Assembly: GCA_964568975.1 (NCBI GenBank)
Contig: CAZMSO010000034.1
Location: 1-27,950 of the forward strand
DNA: 27,950 nt
From: CAZADA01 sp964568975
GTDB taxonomy: Bacteria; Pseudomonadota; Alphaproteobacteria; Caulobacterales; Maricaulaceae
Reading direction: 5' to 3'
Part shown: positions 21,799 to 27,950 of the stretch, in pieces
Layout: the number at the start of each line of letters is the position of its first letter
Numbering within the stretch: the first letter of the stretch is position 1
The notes under the pieces: generated by a model
Databases searched by the model: none
What the model was told of the DNA's origin: nothing
The model's input: only the letters and a program-made list of their open reading frames with translations
Made by a program: the position numbers and the translations under genes

Positions 21799-22978
21799 GA
21801 GAGCCTCCTTGGGCTTGCGCGCGACGGCGCAGCTGCGCGCGGTTGACGCCCAGCCAGGCGGCGAACCACAGGCTCGCGAGATCAACGCCGATGGCCACGC
21901 CAATGAACGGAAAGGTCTGGCCGGCCTGGGCGAACACGGCCTCAAGCGGCGTGGGCGGCTCGGGGATGGTGAGCGCCGTGAGATCCGCGCCCGTATCGTC
22001 CGCCGCCGCCTCCCGCATCAGGGCGACGAAGCCCTCCAACCGGTGGCGCAGGCCCTCCAGCGCCGCCCGCTGGGCCGTGGAGTACCCCTCAAGCGCCGCC
22101 TCCGGCGGAACCAGGCTGGTCAGCGAGCGCACCGACAGGTCCACCGTGCGCGACACGCCCGCCGAGCGGCCCTCGCGGATGAGATCGCGCAACGCCCCGG
22201 CGTGACGGCGATAGGCTTTAACCCGGTCCCGGGCGCTGGCCTGCGGGTCGTCGATGGCCGCGGCCAGGCTGTCGAGGCCGATGCGGATGGTGTCGAGCCG
22301 CTGGCTCTGATCGGCGGCGGCCGTTTCCAAGGCCTCCACCGTGGCGGTTGTTTGCTGGCAGGCCGAACGATAGCTCGCCGAGACCACCCCCGGCCCGCCG
22401 GAGCGGGTGAGCCCGCCGATGGAGAGCTCCCGCTCGGCGGCGTCGCAGAGATCGCGGTTCTGGGCGGCAAGGGCGGTGAGGAAATCATCCGTGGACGTCC
22501 CCGCCTCGAAGGCCGCGTCGGTCTGGCGGGTCAGCGTGTGGACGTGATCTTCCAGCGTCAGCACCGTGCTCGCGCCACCGGCCACGCCCATGAGATTGAG
22601 CGAGGTGGAGACCGCCAGGGCGAACAGCGCCGTCAGACCGATGAGCCCCCGCCCCTGCCGGCGAAGCGCCGGACTGTCACTCTCCGGATGAATGGAGAGC
22701 GCCAGGAACCAGGCGACGTAAAGCGCGATCCCAACCGTTAGCGCCACAAGCACCGCCAGGCCATGGGCGACGAAACCGACATCGCCCACAGCCTCGTTGA
22801 AGGTGATCAGGCCCTCATAGTTGAAAACGCCCGACATCACGGCCGCGAGCGCCAGAAACGCCATCACCACTGTGTGGCGAAAGCGATAGGCCCCGGCGCG
22901 TCGCCGATGCGCCCCAAGATCATCCGTCCACGGCGGGGCGCCGCCGCCGGCGTCGCTGCGCCGTCTCCATCCGGTCAT
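21791..22978 (-). CDS. Four-helix membrane protein with large loop (395 aa)
   Basis: The ATG at 22978 follows AAGGGAGA. Predicted helices: about 36-55 (TVVMAFLALAAVMSGVF), 69-97 (HGLAVLVALTVGIALYVAWF), 112-136 (IGLTALFALAVSTSLNLMG) and 350-372 (FPFIGVAIGVDLASLWFAAW). Between helices 3 and 4 lies a hydrophilic, helical region of about 200 residues with two cysteines (DLCDAAE and SACQQT), probably on the outer face, rich in heptad-like Leu/Ala patterns. No family is recognised. It is probably the first or second gene of the operon that includes the coupling ATPase, and together with the 207-aa protein it could form a membrane complex with it. Confidence 0.78.
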   Translation of the reverse strand: MTGWRRRSDAGGGAPPWTDDLGAHRRRAGAYRFRHTVVMAFLALAAVMSGVFNYEGLITFNEAVGDVGFVAHGLAVLVALTVGIALYVAWFLALSIHPESDSPALRRQGRGLIGLTALFALAVSTSLNLMGVAGGASTVLTLEDHVHTLTRQTDAAFEAGTSTDDFLTALAAQNRDLCDAAERELSIGGLTRSGGPGVVSASYRSACQQTTATVEALETAAADQSQRLDTIRIGLDSLAAAIDDPQASARDRVKAYRRHAGALRDLIREGRSAGVSRTVDLSVRSLTSLVPPEAALEGYSTAQRAALEGLRHRLEGFVALMREAAADDTGADLTALTIPEPPTPLEAVFAQAGQTFPFIGVAIGVDLASLWFAAWLGVNRAQLRRRAQAQGGSHA

Positions 22979-23099
22979 GCCGGTCTCCCTTGCTGATGCG
23001 GCGCGCGGCGCGCCAACTTTGCAAGATCAACCTGGCGATCGGGACGAAATCCTCTAGGTCTGCATTTGATGTTTCTTCTTCTTCCCTTGGGGCGGACAT
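22920..23099 (-). CDS. Possible small leader gene of the ATPase operon (59 aa)
   Basis: A minus-strand frame starts at ATG 23099 (MSAPREEEETSNADLEDFVP) and overlaps the next gene by 59 bp in another frame. The first half is acidic then amphipathic; the last ten residues are a run of arginines probably imposed by the overlapping gene. No clear ribosome site is visible. It may be a real small protein or chance. Confidence 0.3.
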   Translation of the reverse strand: MSAPREEEETSNADLEDFVPIARLILQSWRAARRISKGDRHDRMETAQRRRRRRPAVDG

Positions 23100-23328
23100 G
23101 TTTTTGTTTGTATTAACCCCCGCACACACGGCGAACGCGAATCACTCCGCCGCCGGCGGTCAAGGCCACAGATGTGTCAATGGCGCCCGCGAATGCGCAC
23201 TGCATCCGCATCTTGTGCTGGCAGCGTAGCCTGACCACAATATGACGTATCAAGAGCGTCCCGGACCCGTGAGGGGCCGACACACGCCAAGGGTGAATTG
23301 TGGTCATCCACTGTTCTTGGAGGCCATC
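22979..23328. promoter_or_regulatory. Divergent control region of the ATPase operon and the regulator-like gene
   Basis: About 350 bp separate the leftward operon from the rightward 247-aa gene. A possible TACAAA -10 box for the operon lies near 23108-23113 on the minus strand. A weak TTGTGC/CAATAT pair near 23213-23243 could serve the rightward gene. The most distinct element is the inverted repeat of 23232-23306. Part of this region may encode the doubtful 59-aa frame. Confidence 0.45.
23232..23306. promoter_or_regulatory. Spaced inverted repeat TGACCACAAT / ATTGTGGTCA (operator candidate)
   Basis: A perfect 10-bp sequence at 23232-23241 is repeated in inverse at 23297-23306, 65 bp centre to centre, about six helical turns. 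The right copy ends 22 bp before the start codon of the 247-aa gene. The spacing on one face of the helix fits binding by a looping dimer or tetramer, plausibly the adjacent gene product. No other copies were seen in the window. Confidence 0.5.
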
Positions 23329-24072
23329 ATGAAAGCGGATTTTGGATCAACGCATACCGAGCGCCGGCTGATCCGGTTGGCGCTTAAAGACTATCTCGAA
23401 CAGCGCGCCGGCGGGTCGCACTCGGCCATGGCCGATCAGATGATCGAGTACTACCGGGCTGTGAAGCGGCGTGGCGATCAACAGCCCAAACTGGGCGCGC
23501 CTGTGGATCGCGCCAAGCTGTCGAAGTGCTTGAATCACGGTGAGAAGCGCGCGGACGCGGCGACCTATCGCAAGGTCGCGGGCTATCTCATGGATACGGG
23601 GTTCTATCCGCCGGCCGATATGGAGGACCTGACCTTCGGCCTCCTGCCGTTCCACTTTGGCGGCGGCCATGAGCGCGCTCGCGAGGCGCTGGCGCGTCTG
23701 CCGGGCGTTTACGCCTATGAGGAGATCGCGCTGGACGGCGGGCGTGTCTCCAGCGGGCGGCTCATCATCGATGCACCGACGGCGAGCCAGTTTGCGCCGG
23801 TGCGGACCGAGCCGGACGACCCGGCGCACGTCGCCTGGGAGGGTGTGGCGTTCTGTGATGATCGGCCCAGCGCGTGCCTCATTCTGCGGGGTTCCACCTG
23901 GGGCCAGCCGCGGCTGTGCATGATCCACGGCTTCACGAGCCCGTCCCTGGGCGCGCCGTTCACCGCCCTGTCGGGCGACGCGCTCACAAGCGAGCGCGAC
24001 ACGCGCGGCGCCCCGACTTCCCAACTCTCACTCATCCGCCTTGAAGAACCTCAGATCAAGGCCGCCGAATAG
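23329..24072 (+). CDS. Putative DNA-binding regulator of the element (247 aa)
   Basis: The ATG at 23329 follows TTGGAGG. The frame is open back to 23242, but that part contains the inverted repeat. The N-terminal ~90 residues are helical and HTH-like (LIRLALKDYLEQRAGGSHSA, then VDRAKLSKCLNHGEKRADAA and TYRKVAGYLMDTGF). The rest is a beta-rich domain ending in SLIRLEEP that I do not recognise; it could sense a ligand. It is divergent from the coupling-ATPase operon with an operator-like repeat at its promoter, which suggests it controls that operon. The stop codon falls inside the loop of its terminator hairpin. Confidence 0.7.
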   Translation: MKADFGSTHTERRLIRLALKDYLEQRAGGSHSAMADQMIEYYRAVKRRGDQQPKLGAPVDRAKLSKCLNHGEKRADAATYRKVAGYLMDTGFYPPADMEDLTFGLLPFHFGGGHERAREALARLPGVYAYEEIALDGGRVSSGRLIIDAPTASQFAPVRTEPDDPAHVAWEGVAFCDDRPSACLILRGSTWGQPRLCMIHGFTSPSLGAPFTALSGDALTSERDTRGAPTSQLSLIRLEEPQIKAAE

Positions 24073-24089
24073 CGGCCTTGATCCCTTTC
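24054..24089 (+). terminator. Perfect 12-bp hairpin terminator overlapping the regulator's stop
   Basis: GATCAAGGCCGC (24054-24065) pairs with GCGGCCTTGATC (24072-24083) around a 6-base loop that ends in the TAG stop codon. A short pyrimidine/T-rich run follows (CCTTTCCTT). Confidence 0.75.
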
Positions 24090-24425
24090 CTTCGGCTTGT
24101 CCTCCAACGCCTTCACGCTCCCGCGGCAGACAACGCGCCGTCAGGGCGACCGCGCCTCCCCGCCACGAGCGCTCCTATAGGCGTCCGGCCTCCGAACCGG
24201 GCGCAAAAGCTTTCGGCGGCGGAGCTCCCGATGCATGGCCGCTTTGGCGCCGCTTACAGACTTGTCCGGTTTCTGGCCTATTGCCCGAAGGTGGACGTTC
24301 CCGTGACGACACCGATCGGCCGAGAACGACCCAAAGCGGATGTTCGTCACTGTCGTCCCAACGTCCGCTACTTGTTCGTTTTCCGTCAAGCAGTGATGAC
24401 GGCTCCCTGTAATCGCAGGCGAGCG
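24090..24425. other. No gene recognised between the terminator and photolyase remnant
   Basis: Open frames occur on both strands, but none has a ribosome site or recognisable domain. The stretch ends at the broken photolyase fragment, so it probably contains the junction between the mobile element and older chromosomal or decayed DNA. No tRNA-like sequence or duplicated tRNA 3' end was seen. Confidence 0.45.
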
Positions 24426-24788
24426 CTATGCTGCAACAGCGCAGGACTGGGCCGGTAGACGACTTGGTTCATGAGTTTGCACGCTTGCGAGGCGGTTTGC
24501 GGTGTCAACGAGCGTAGACTCGTCGCGCCGGCGGACGTCCTCAAAGATCTCAACGGCATCGCCCACGCGCACAACCAGGAGCTGGCCGAGCGCCGTCAGA
24601 TCCTTTCGCAGTTCGCCCAGGCAAGTGGCGACGAACGCCCATTGCCACGCCGACATATCCGGCTGCGCCCACAGCGCCGGCTGGGCGATGAAAATGGGCA
24701 AGACCGGGCCGCCGGTGGCGACAGCCTGGGCCCGCGCGCCATGATCGTGGGCGCGAAGATCGCGTTTGAACCAGACAATGTTGAGCAT
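24426..24788 (-). pseudogene. Photolyase/cryptochrome 5' fragment, truncated
   Basis: From ATG 24788 the frame reads MLNIVWFKRDLRAHDH, then PVLPIFIAQPALWAQPDMSA, WQWAFVATCLGELRKDL and VVRVGDAVEIFEDV. This is the clear N-terminal alpha/beta antenna domain of DNA photolyases/cryptochromes. Homology ends near 24468 at QTHE, where family members continue with the ETGN...YARD motif. Thirteen unrelated residues and a stop follow. The whole FAD-binding domain, several hundred residues, is missing, so no light-dependent repair function is possible. The break may mark an insertion or deletion junction. Sequence just upstream (24800-24950) is open but not recognised. Confidence 0.85.
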
Positions 24789-25034
24789 GCATGCGGCGGC
24801 CATAGGCCGAATTCAGGCCGCTCGTGCAAGGGAACCAGCGTGGGGTGTCTCGGCGGCGCGTGAACACGCAATGGAATGGGCCCGACATGTCCCCAGCCGA
24901 GATGGCCTGGCAGGTCCCAGTCCAGGCCGAGATCGCGCGGGGTCAATCAGCAGAACAGAAGTTGAAGCGAACAGTGGATAACACCCACACTTTATTATTG
25001 CATCACTCCAATTGTCCTGCTGACACAGTTAGAC

Positions 25035-25427
25035 TTAAGTTATTTTCATATTCATTTTTTTCATTTTCAGATATCCTATCGTGCAAATCCCGAAAATCGC
25101 AATGTTTCCGACGAAATCGATGAGCATCCATCGGCTGAAAATCTCTACAACGTAGACGAAGTAGTAGTTGAAATAGAAGAATGGAATTGATCCTAAGAGA
25201 CCGAAGATCAAAAAGGTTTGCGGCGTAAACCGGGACAGGAGCACTACGGTCCCACTCAGAATAGCCTGGGCGCCGAAGCAGCCCATGATAACCGCGGTCA
25301 CCTGGTCGCCTGTATATAGCTCCGGGCGTATTCCGAGCCGCAGAACATGGGATGGAAGCACAAGTGCCCAAACGCCCAACCCTAAGAAAACAAGAGCGAG
25401 CAGAAATTGTATACTACGAGGTGACAT
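25035..25427 (-). CDS. Small four-helix membrane protein (130 aa)
   Basis: The ATG at 25427 has GGAGGG about 8 bases upstream. Four hydrophobic helices cover most of the protein (QFLLALVFLGLGVWALVLP, AVIMGCFGAQAILSGTVVLL, FLIFGLLGSIPFFYFNYYFV and MLIDFVGNIAIFGICTIGYL). It ends in a basic, Met/Lys-rich tail. I recognise no family, and the topology resembles many small integral proteins of unknown role. It lies downstream of the TPR gene by about 150 bp on the same strand. A/T-rich sequence surrounds its 3' end. Confidence 0.75.
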   Translation of the reverse strand: MSPRSIQFLLALVFLGLGVWALVLPSHVLRLGIRPELYTGDQVTAVIMGCFGAQAILSGTVVLLSRFTPQTFLIFGLLGSIPFFYFNYYFVYVVEIFSRWMLIDFVGNIAIFGICTIGYLKMKKMNMKIT

Positions 25428-25578
25428 ATGGTTTGCCCTCCATGCGGTGGACGTCGTCGTCCGATTTCCTCTACACGCGTGATGTTTGGGACGCTGAAAC
25501 GCGCAACGGCGCGTAGGGTGTTGTGGTTTGGGTCATGCGCCGAGCGGGCTTTCCGCACCGGCCGGCACACCGTGTTGA

Positions 25579-26910
25579 CTAGGCCGCTTGATCGTGGGTT
25601 TCGATCTGATCGGTTTGTTTCAGGAGCCGTTTGCTGACCGGGCTGTGCGGCTTTAGCGCCAGCCGTTCTTGGGCGAGCGACCGCGAAACAGTCCGTAGTC
25701 CGCCACGTAGGGCAGCTTCGACAAGCGTGCAGTCAATGATGTCCCGTTGGGCGTGGCTGCCACCGAAGCCATTGGCGATGTAGCGTCCAGCATGCAGCTT
25801 TTCGACCGCCAGCGTGTGATCACCGCGCCAGTAGGCAGCAAATCCCTCGACCAGGGGTAGACCATAGCCGCGCGCCCAAACTGCCGTTTCAGCGCCTTCG
25901 GCAGATTGAAGTGCTTGGATGAGGTGGTCGACCTCGGCGTAGCGGCCGGCCCCCAGATAAGCCATGGCGGCATGCCAGTCGTTAAACGCGTAGTGCTTGC
26001 CATCGGCATGTTGGTTCCAAGCTTCCGCCAATTCGGTCCAACGGTCCCCGACGTCGCATCCGGCAAGCGCGAGCCGCCAAAGCAACGCGGACGCATCCAC
26101 AAGATCGAGCGCTGTTTCACTGCGCCGTTCCCGAACCGAGCCGTCGTAAAGCGCAAGCGCGGCGTCGGTTTGCTCCAGATCGATATGAAAGAGCGCTTTG
26201 TGCCACCAATTGTGCACTTTGAAAAAGTTGTCGTCCCCAGACCAAAGCGGTTCGCGCGCTATCATCCAGCCAATACCATCTTGCGCTCGGCCTTGCATTT
26301 CCATCACATGGGCGACGGCATGGTGTGCCCAACAGTCTAGTGGCTCTAGCGAAACGGCCTGCCGGCCCACGTCCTCGGCGCGCGAGTAATCTCCGCTTTC
26401 TTCCAGGCCAAAGGACTGCATGCCCAGCACGAAGGAATACCCTGGCACATCTGGCACCCATTGGGGCAGCGCGCGCGATACACGGTCGCGCATATCACGC
26501 GCATTCGCACGGTAGAAATCCATAAGATGCCCGCATTGCAGGGCGACTAAATCGAGCGGCCAATGCATCGAATGATGATCAAGCTTAACTGCAGCCTGGG
26601 TCCATTCCCCTTGCACGAGAGTGTGCAAGGCCGCGACAAGCGATGTCTCTCGGTCGTTGAGACGCTGATCTCTCGAACGCCGTAGAATCTGTTGCGCCTC
26701 GCGTGTTGCCTCGGGTTCGGTGGCAAGGGCGAAAAGCAAACCTTTTAGGATGTGCGCCATGGCGAAATCCGGCGCGCTAGCAATTGCCAGATCCAAGTAT
26801 TCGATTGGGTCTCCGCGATAGATGTTAAAAGCCCGGACCGCTTTTTCGTAGTGCGCGACAGCCTCCGGGGTGGCTCCGTTGATCGGGTTTCCTTGTTGGT
26901 CGTAGTGCAT
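25579..26910 (-). CDS. TTC38-like tetratricopeptide repeat protein (443 aa)
   Basis: The ATG at 26910 (MHYDQQGNPI) follows AGAGGACGG; a start at 26937 has less support. The sequence is all helical, with TPR-like pairs (HYEKAVRAFNIYRGDPIEYL, then AIASAPDFAMAHILKGLLFA) and the TTC38-type signature CWAHHAVAHVMEMQGRAQDG followed by a Trp/His-rich stretch (FKVHNWWHKALFHIDLEQ). No signal peptide is seen. Bacterial members are uncharacterised; the His/Trp-rich centre suggests more than a scaffold. The gene follows an AraC-family regulator on the same strand by about 126 bp, which suggests joint control. Confidence 0.85.
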   Translation of the reverse strand: MHYDQQGNPINGATPEAVAHYEKAVRAFNIYRGDPIEYLDLAIASAPDFAMAHILKGLLFALATEPEATREAQQILRRSRDQRLNDRETSLVAALHTLVQGEWTQAAVKLDHHSMHWPLDLVALQCGHLMDFYRANARDMRDRVSRALPQWVPDVPGYSFVLGMQSFGLEESGDYSRAEDVGRQAVSLEPLDCWAHHAVAHVMEMQGRAQDGIGWMIAREPLWSGDDNFFKVHNWWHKALFHIDLEQTDAALALYDGSVRERRSETALDLVDASALLWRLALAGCDVGDRWTELAEAWNQHADGKHYAFNDWHAAMAYLGAGRYAEVDHLIQALQSAEGAETAVWARGYGLPLVEGFAAYWRGDHTLAVEKLHAGRYIANGFGGSHAQRDIIDCTLVEAALRGGLRTVSRSLAQERLALKPHSPVSKRLLKQTDQIETHDQAA

Positions 26911-27036
26911 AGTCCGTCCTCTGATCCCGTGCCGCAATCGGCAGCACGATCGTGTCGAGTGGCTCAGTAGACCTTTGCGTCGATCCGGTCATTGACCGCT
27001 CCGCCGTGCGGCTTGACCTATCCACCAAAAGTGGCG

Positions 27037-27950
27037 TTAGCATGCTTCGGAGATGCGATATGACATCGGCGTTTGACCGGTCTCACGCTTGAACGCGCGC
27101 GAAAACGCTTCGGGCGCGTCATAACCAACGCGAACCGAGATTTCGGCCAGCCCCAACGACGTGTCGCGCAACATGAGACAGGCCGATTGAATGCGTTGGT
27201 CAATAATGTAGCGTCCTGGCGCCACACCGATTGTGCCCGAAAACCGGTCGACGAAAGCAGACCGCGCCATCCCGGCCACGCGAGCGAGCTCTGTGACCGA
27301 TGGTGGGTTTTCCATACCAGCGTGGATCCGCGCAAGCGCACGCGCAATATGCGGATCGGCCATTCCAGCAAGCCAGCCTTTTACCTCTGGCCGCAGTTCT
27401 AAATACACCCGCAGCGCTTCAATAATGAGCAATTCGGATAAGCGCGACATCACGCCCTTTGACGCGACGCGCCCGCTCGTGAGTTCGCGCGCGGCCATTG
27501 CGATGGAGGCCTCGATCCAGTTCAACGTCACCACATCGTTCAAAGAGATGACTAATACATCTGGCAGCGTTTCGATCAGAAGACTGGGTGCCGTTTGACT
27601 GGCCAAAAAGCCGCAAAGGATCCGCGTTGGCGCGCCGCCGCCGCCATGCTCGATGCGCACCAGCCCCTGTTCGCCGGCCGGTAGAAGAAAGTCATCTGCT
27701 ACAACCGGTGAAACCGAGAGGTCGCTCGCTAAACGGTGTTCGCTATTGGCGGGGAATATGACGACATCACCGGCCCGCGCCCAAATCTCCTGGCCAGCGG
27801 AAATCAATAGCATTTTTCCTTCGGTGACCACGTGATATGCAATGACCTGTCTTGGCGCCGGCAGAAAGGGGCGACAGTCTTCTTCGGTGACCCGGGTGTC
27901 GTTGCCCCTTAAAGATCGGACAGGGCGTGCTCCCGGGTTGACGGTGTTTG
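27037..27950 (-). CDS. AraC-family transcriptional regulator, 5' end outside window
   Basis: The frame is open to the right edge, so the N-terminus is missing. The visible residues include DCRPFLPAPRQVIAYHVVTE and the cupin-like AGDVVIFPANSEHRLASDL of an AraC cupin_6-type sensor domain. A GTG at 27831 lies inside this domain and is not a credible start. The C-terminal DNA-binding domain has two HTHs: SVTELARVAGMARSAFVDRF and LAEISVRVGYDAPEAFSRAF, followed by TGQTPMSYR. Such proteins bind DNA as activators or repressors in response to a small ligand, unknown here. The neighbouring TPR gene on the same strand is a possible target or operon partner. Confidence 0.9.
   Translation of the reverse strand, partial: NTVNPGARPVRSLRGNDTRVTEEDCRPFLPAPRQVIAYHVVTEGKMLLISAGQEIWARAGDVVIFPANSEHRLASDLSVSPVVADDFLLPAGEQGLVRIEHGGGGAPTRILCGFLASQTAPSLLIETLPDVLVISLNDVVTLNWIEASIAMAARELTSGRVASKGVMSRLSELLIIEALRVYLELRPEVKGWLAGMADPHIARALARIHAGMENPPSVTELARVAGMARSAFVDRFSGTIGVAPGRYIIDQRIQSACLMLRDTSLGLAEISVRVGYDAPEAFSRAFKRETGQTPMSYRISEAC

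Larger units (their letters stand above)
17226..24467. mobile_element. Serine-recombinase element with VirD4-like ATPase operon (right end uncertain)
   Basis: The left boundary is taken as the 3' end of tRNA-Arg(CCG), where element and host DNA join inside the recombinase frame. Contents: large serine recombinase, small acidic protein, coupling-ATPase operon with three membrane proteins, and a divergent putative regulator. The right end is not resolved. It is placed tentatively at the breakpoint of the photolyase remnant near 24468, but could be anywhere past 24083 or beyond the window. No long copy of the tRNA 3' end is seen on the right. Serine recombinases can use cores of only 2 bp, so none is required. 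Confidence 0.6.

Noticed and set aside
24078..24458. 126-aa plus-strand frame and overlapping 82-aa minus frame
   Set aside because: No start signal and no family; overlaps a likely junction region and a pseudogene.
17226..25000. Second copy of the tRNA-Arg(CCG) 3' end as a right attachment site
   Set aside because: Looked for TTCGAATCC and GATGGGTGC segments on the right side; none found, so the right boundary remains unknown.
1..27950. CRISPR arrays, rRNA genes and complete IS elements
   Set aside because: No regularly spaced repeats, no rRNA-like sequence and no transposase with terminal inverted repeats were seen.

Overview
The window reads as high-GC alphaproteobacterial chromosome. 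The UrcA-family protein, dapD next to a pyrimidine 5'-nucleotidase, and the rpmH-rnpA-yidC-engB order fit the Caulobacterales/Maricaulales (Maricaulis/Oceanicaulis-like) branch. This placement is an inference from gene content; no rRNA is present.

Layout. (1) 1-3608 is accessory DNA that ends exactly at the 3' end of a tRNA-Arg(TCT). It holds a two-gene HTH operon (an excisionase-like 131-aa protein and a 316-aa replication-initiator-like protein), operator-like palindromes, and an isolated AT-rich gene for an unrecognised ~390-aa protein. (2) 3609-17225 is a dense housekeeping block bounded by two tRNA-Arg genes. It contains a YffB/ArsC-like protein, UrcA, rpmG (L33, only 55 aa), a Nudix hydrolase, rnr, dapD, a HAD pyrimidine nucleotidase, a duplicated-DUF1036 secreted protein, engB, yidC, rnpA, rpmH (GTG start), a TVP38/VTT membrane protein, an orphan histidine kinase and tRNA-Arg(CCG). 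Most minus-strand genes overlap or abut, as in operons. (3) 17226 to about 24.1-24.5 kb is a second mobile element on the 3' side of tRNA-Arg(CCG). A large serine recombinase is read antisense through the tRNA and stops on the stop codon of the host kinase gene. Behind it is an operon of a VirD4/TraG-type coupling ATPase with three unrecognised membrane proteins. A putative regulator diverges from this operon next to a 10-bp inverted repeat. No relaxase or mating-pore gene is visible. (4) 24.1-27.95 kb holds a decayed photolyase 5' fragment, a small four-helix membrane protein, a TTC38-like TPR protein and the C-terminal part of an AraC-family regulator that runs off the right edge.

How it fits together. 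The central block serves translation, RNA turnover and membrane-protein insertion (L33, L34, RNase P, EngB, YidC, RNase R) and lysine/peptidoglycan precursor supply (DapD). The two flanks appear to be independent insertions at tRNA-Arg 3' ends. The least explained part is the coupling-ATPase membrane operon with its own divergent regulator and a recombinase whose reading frame spans its attachment site.
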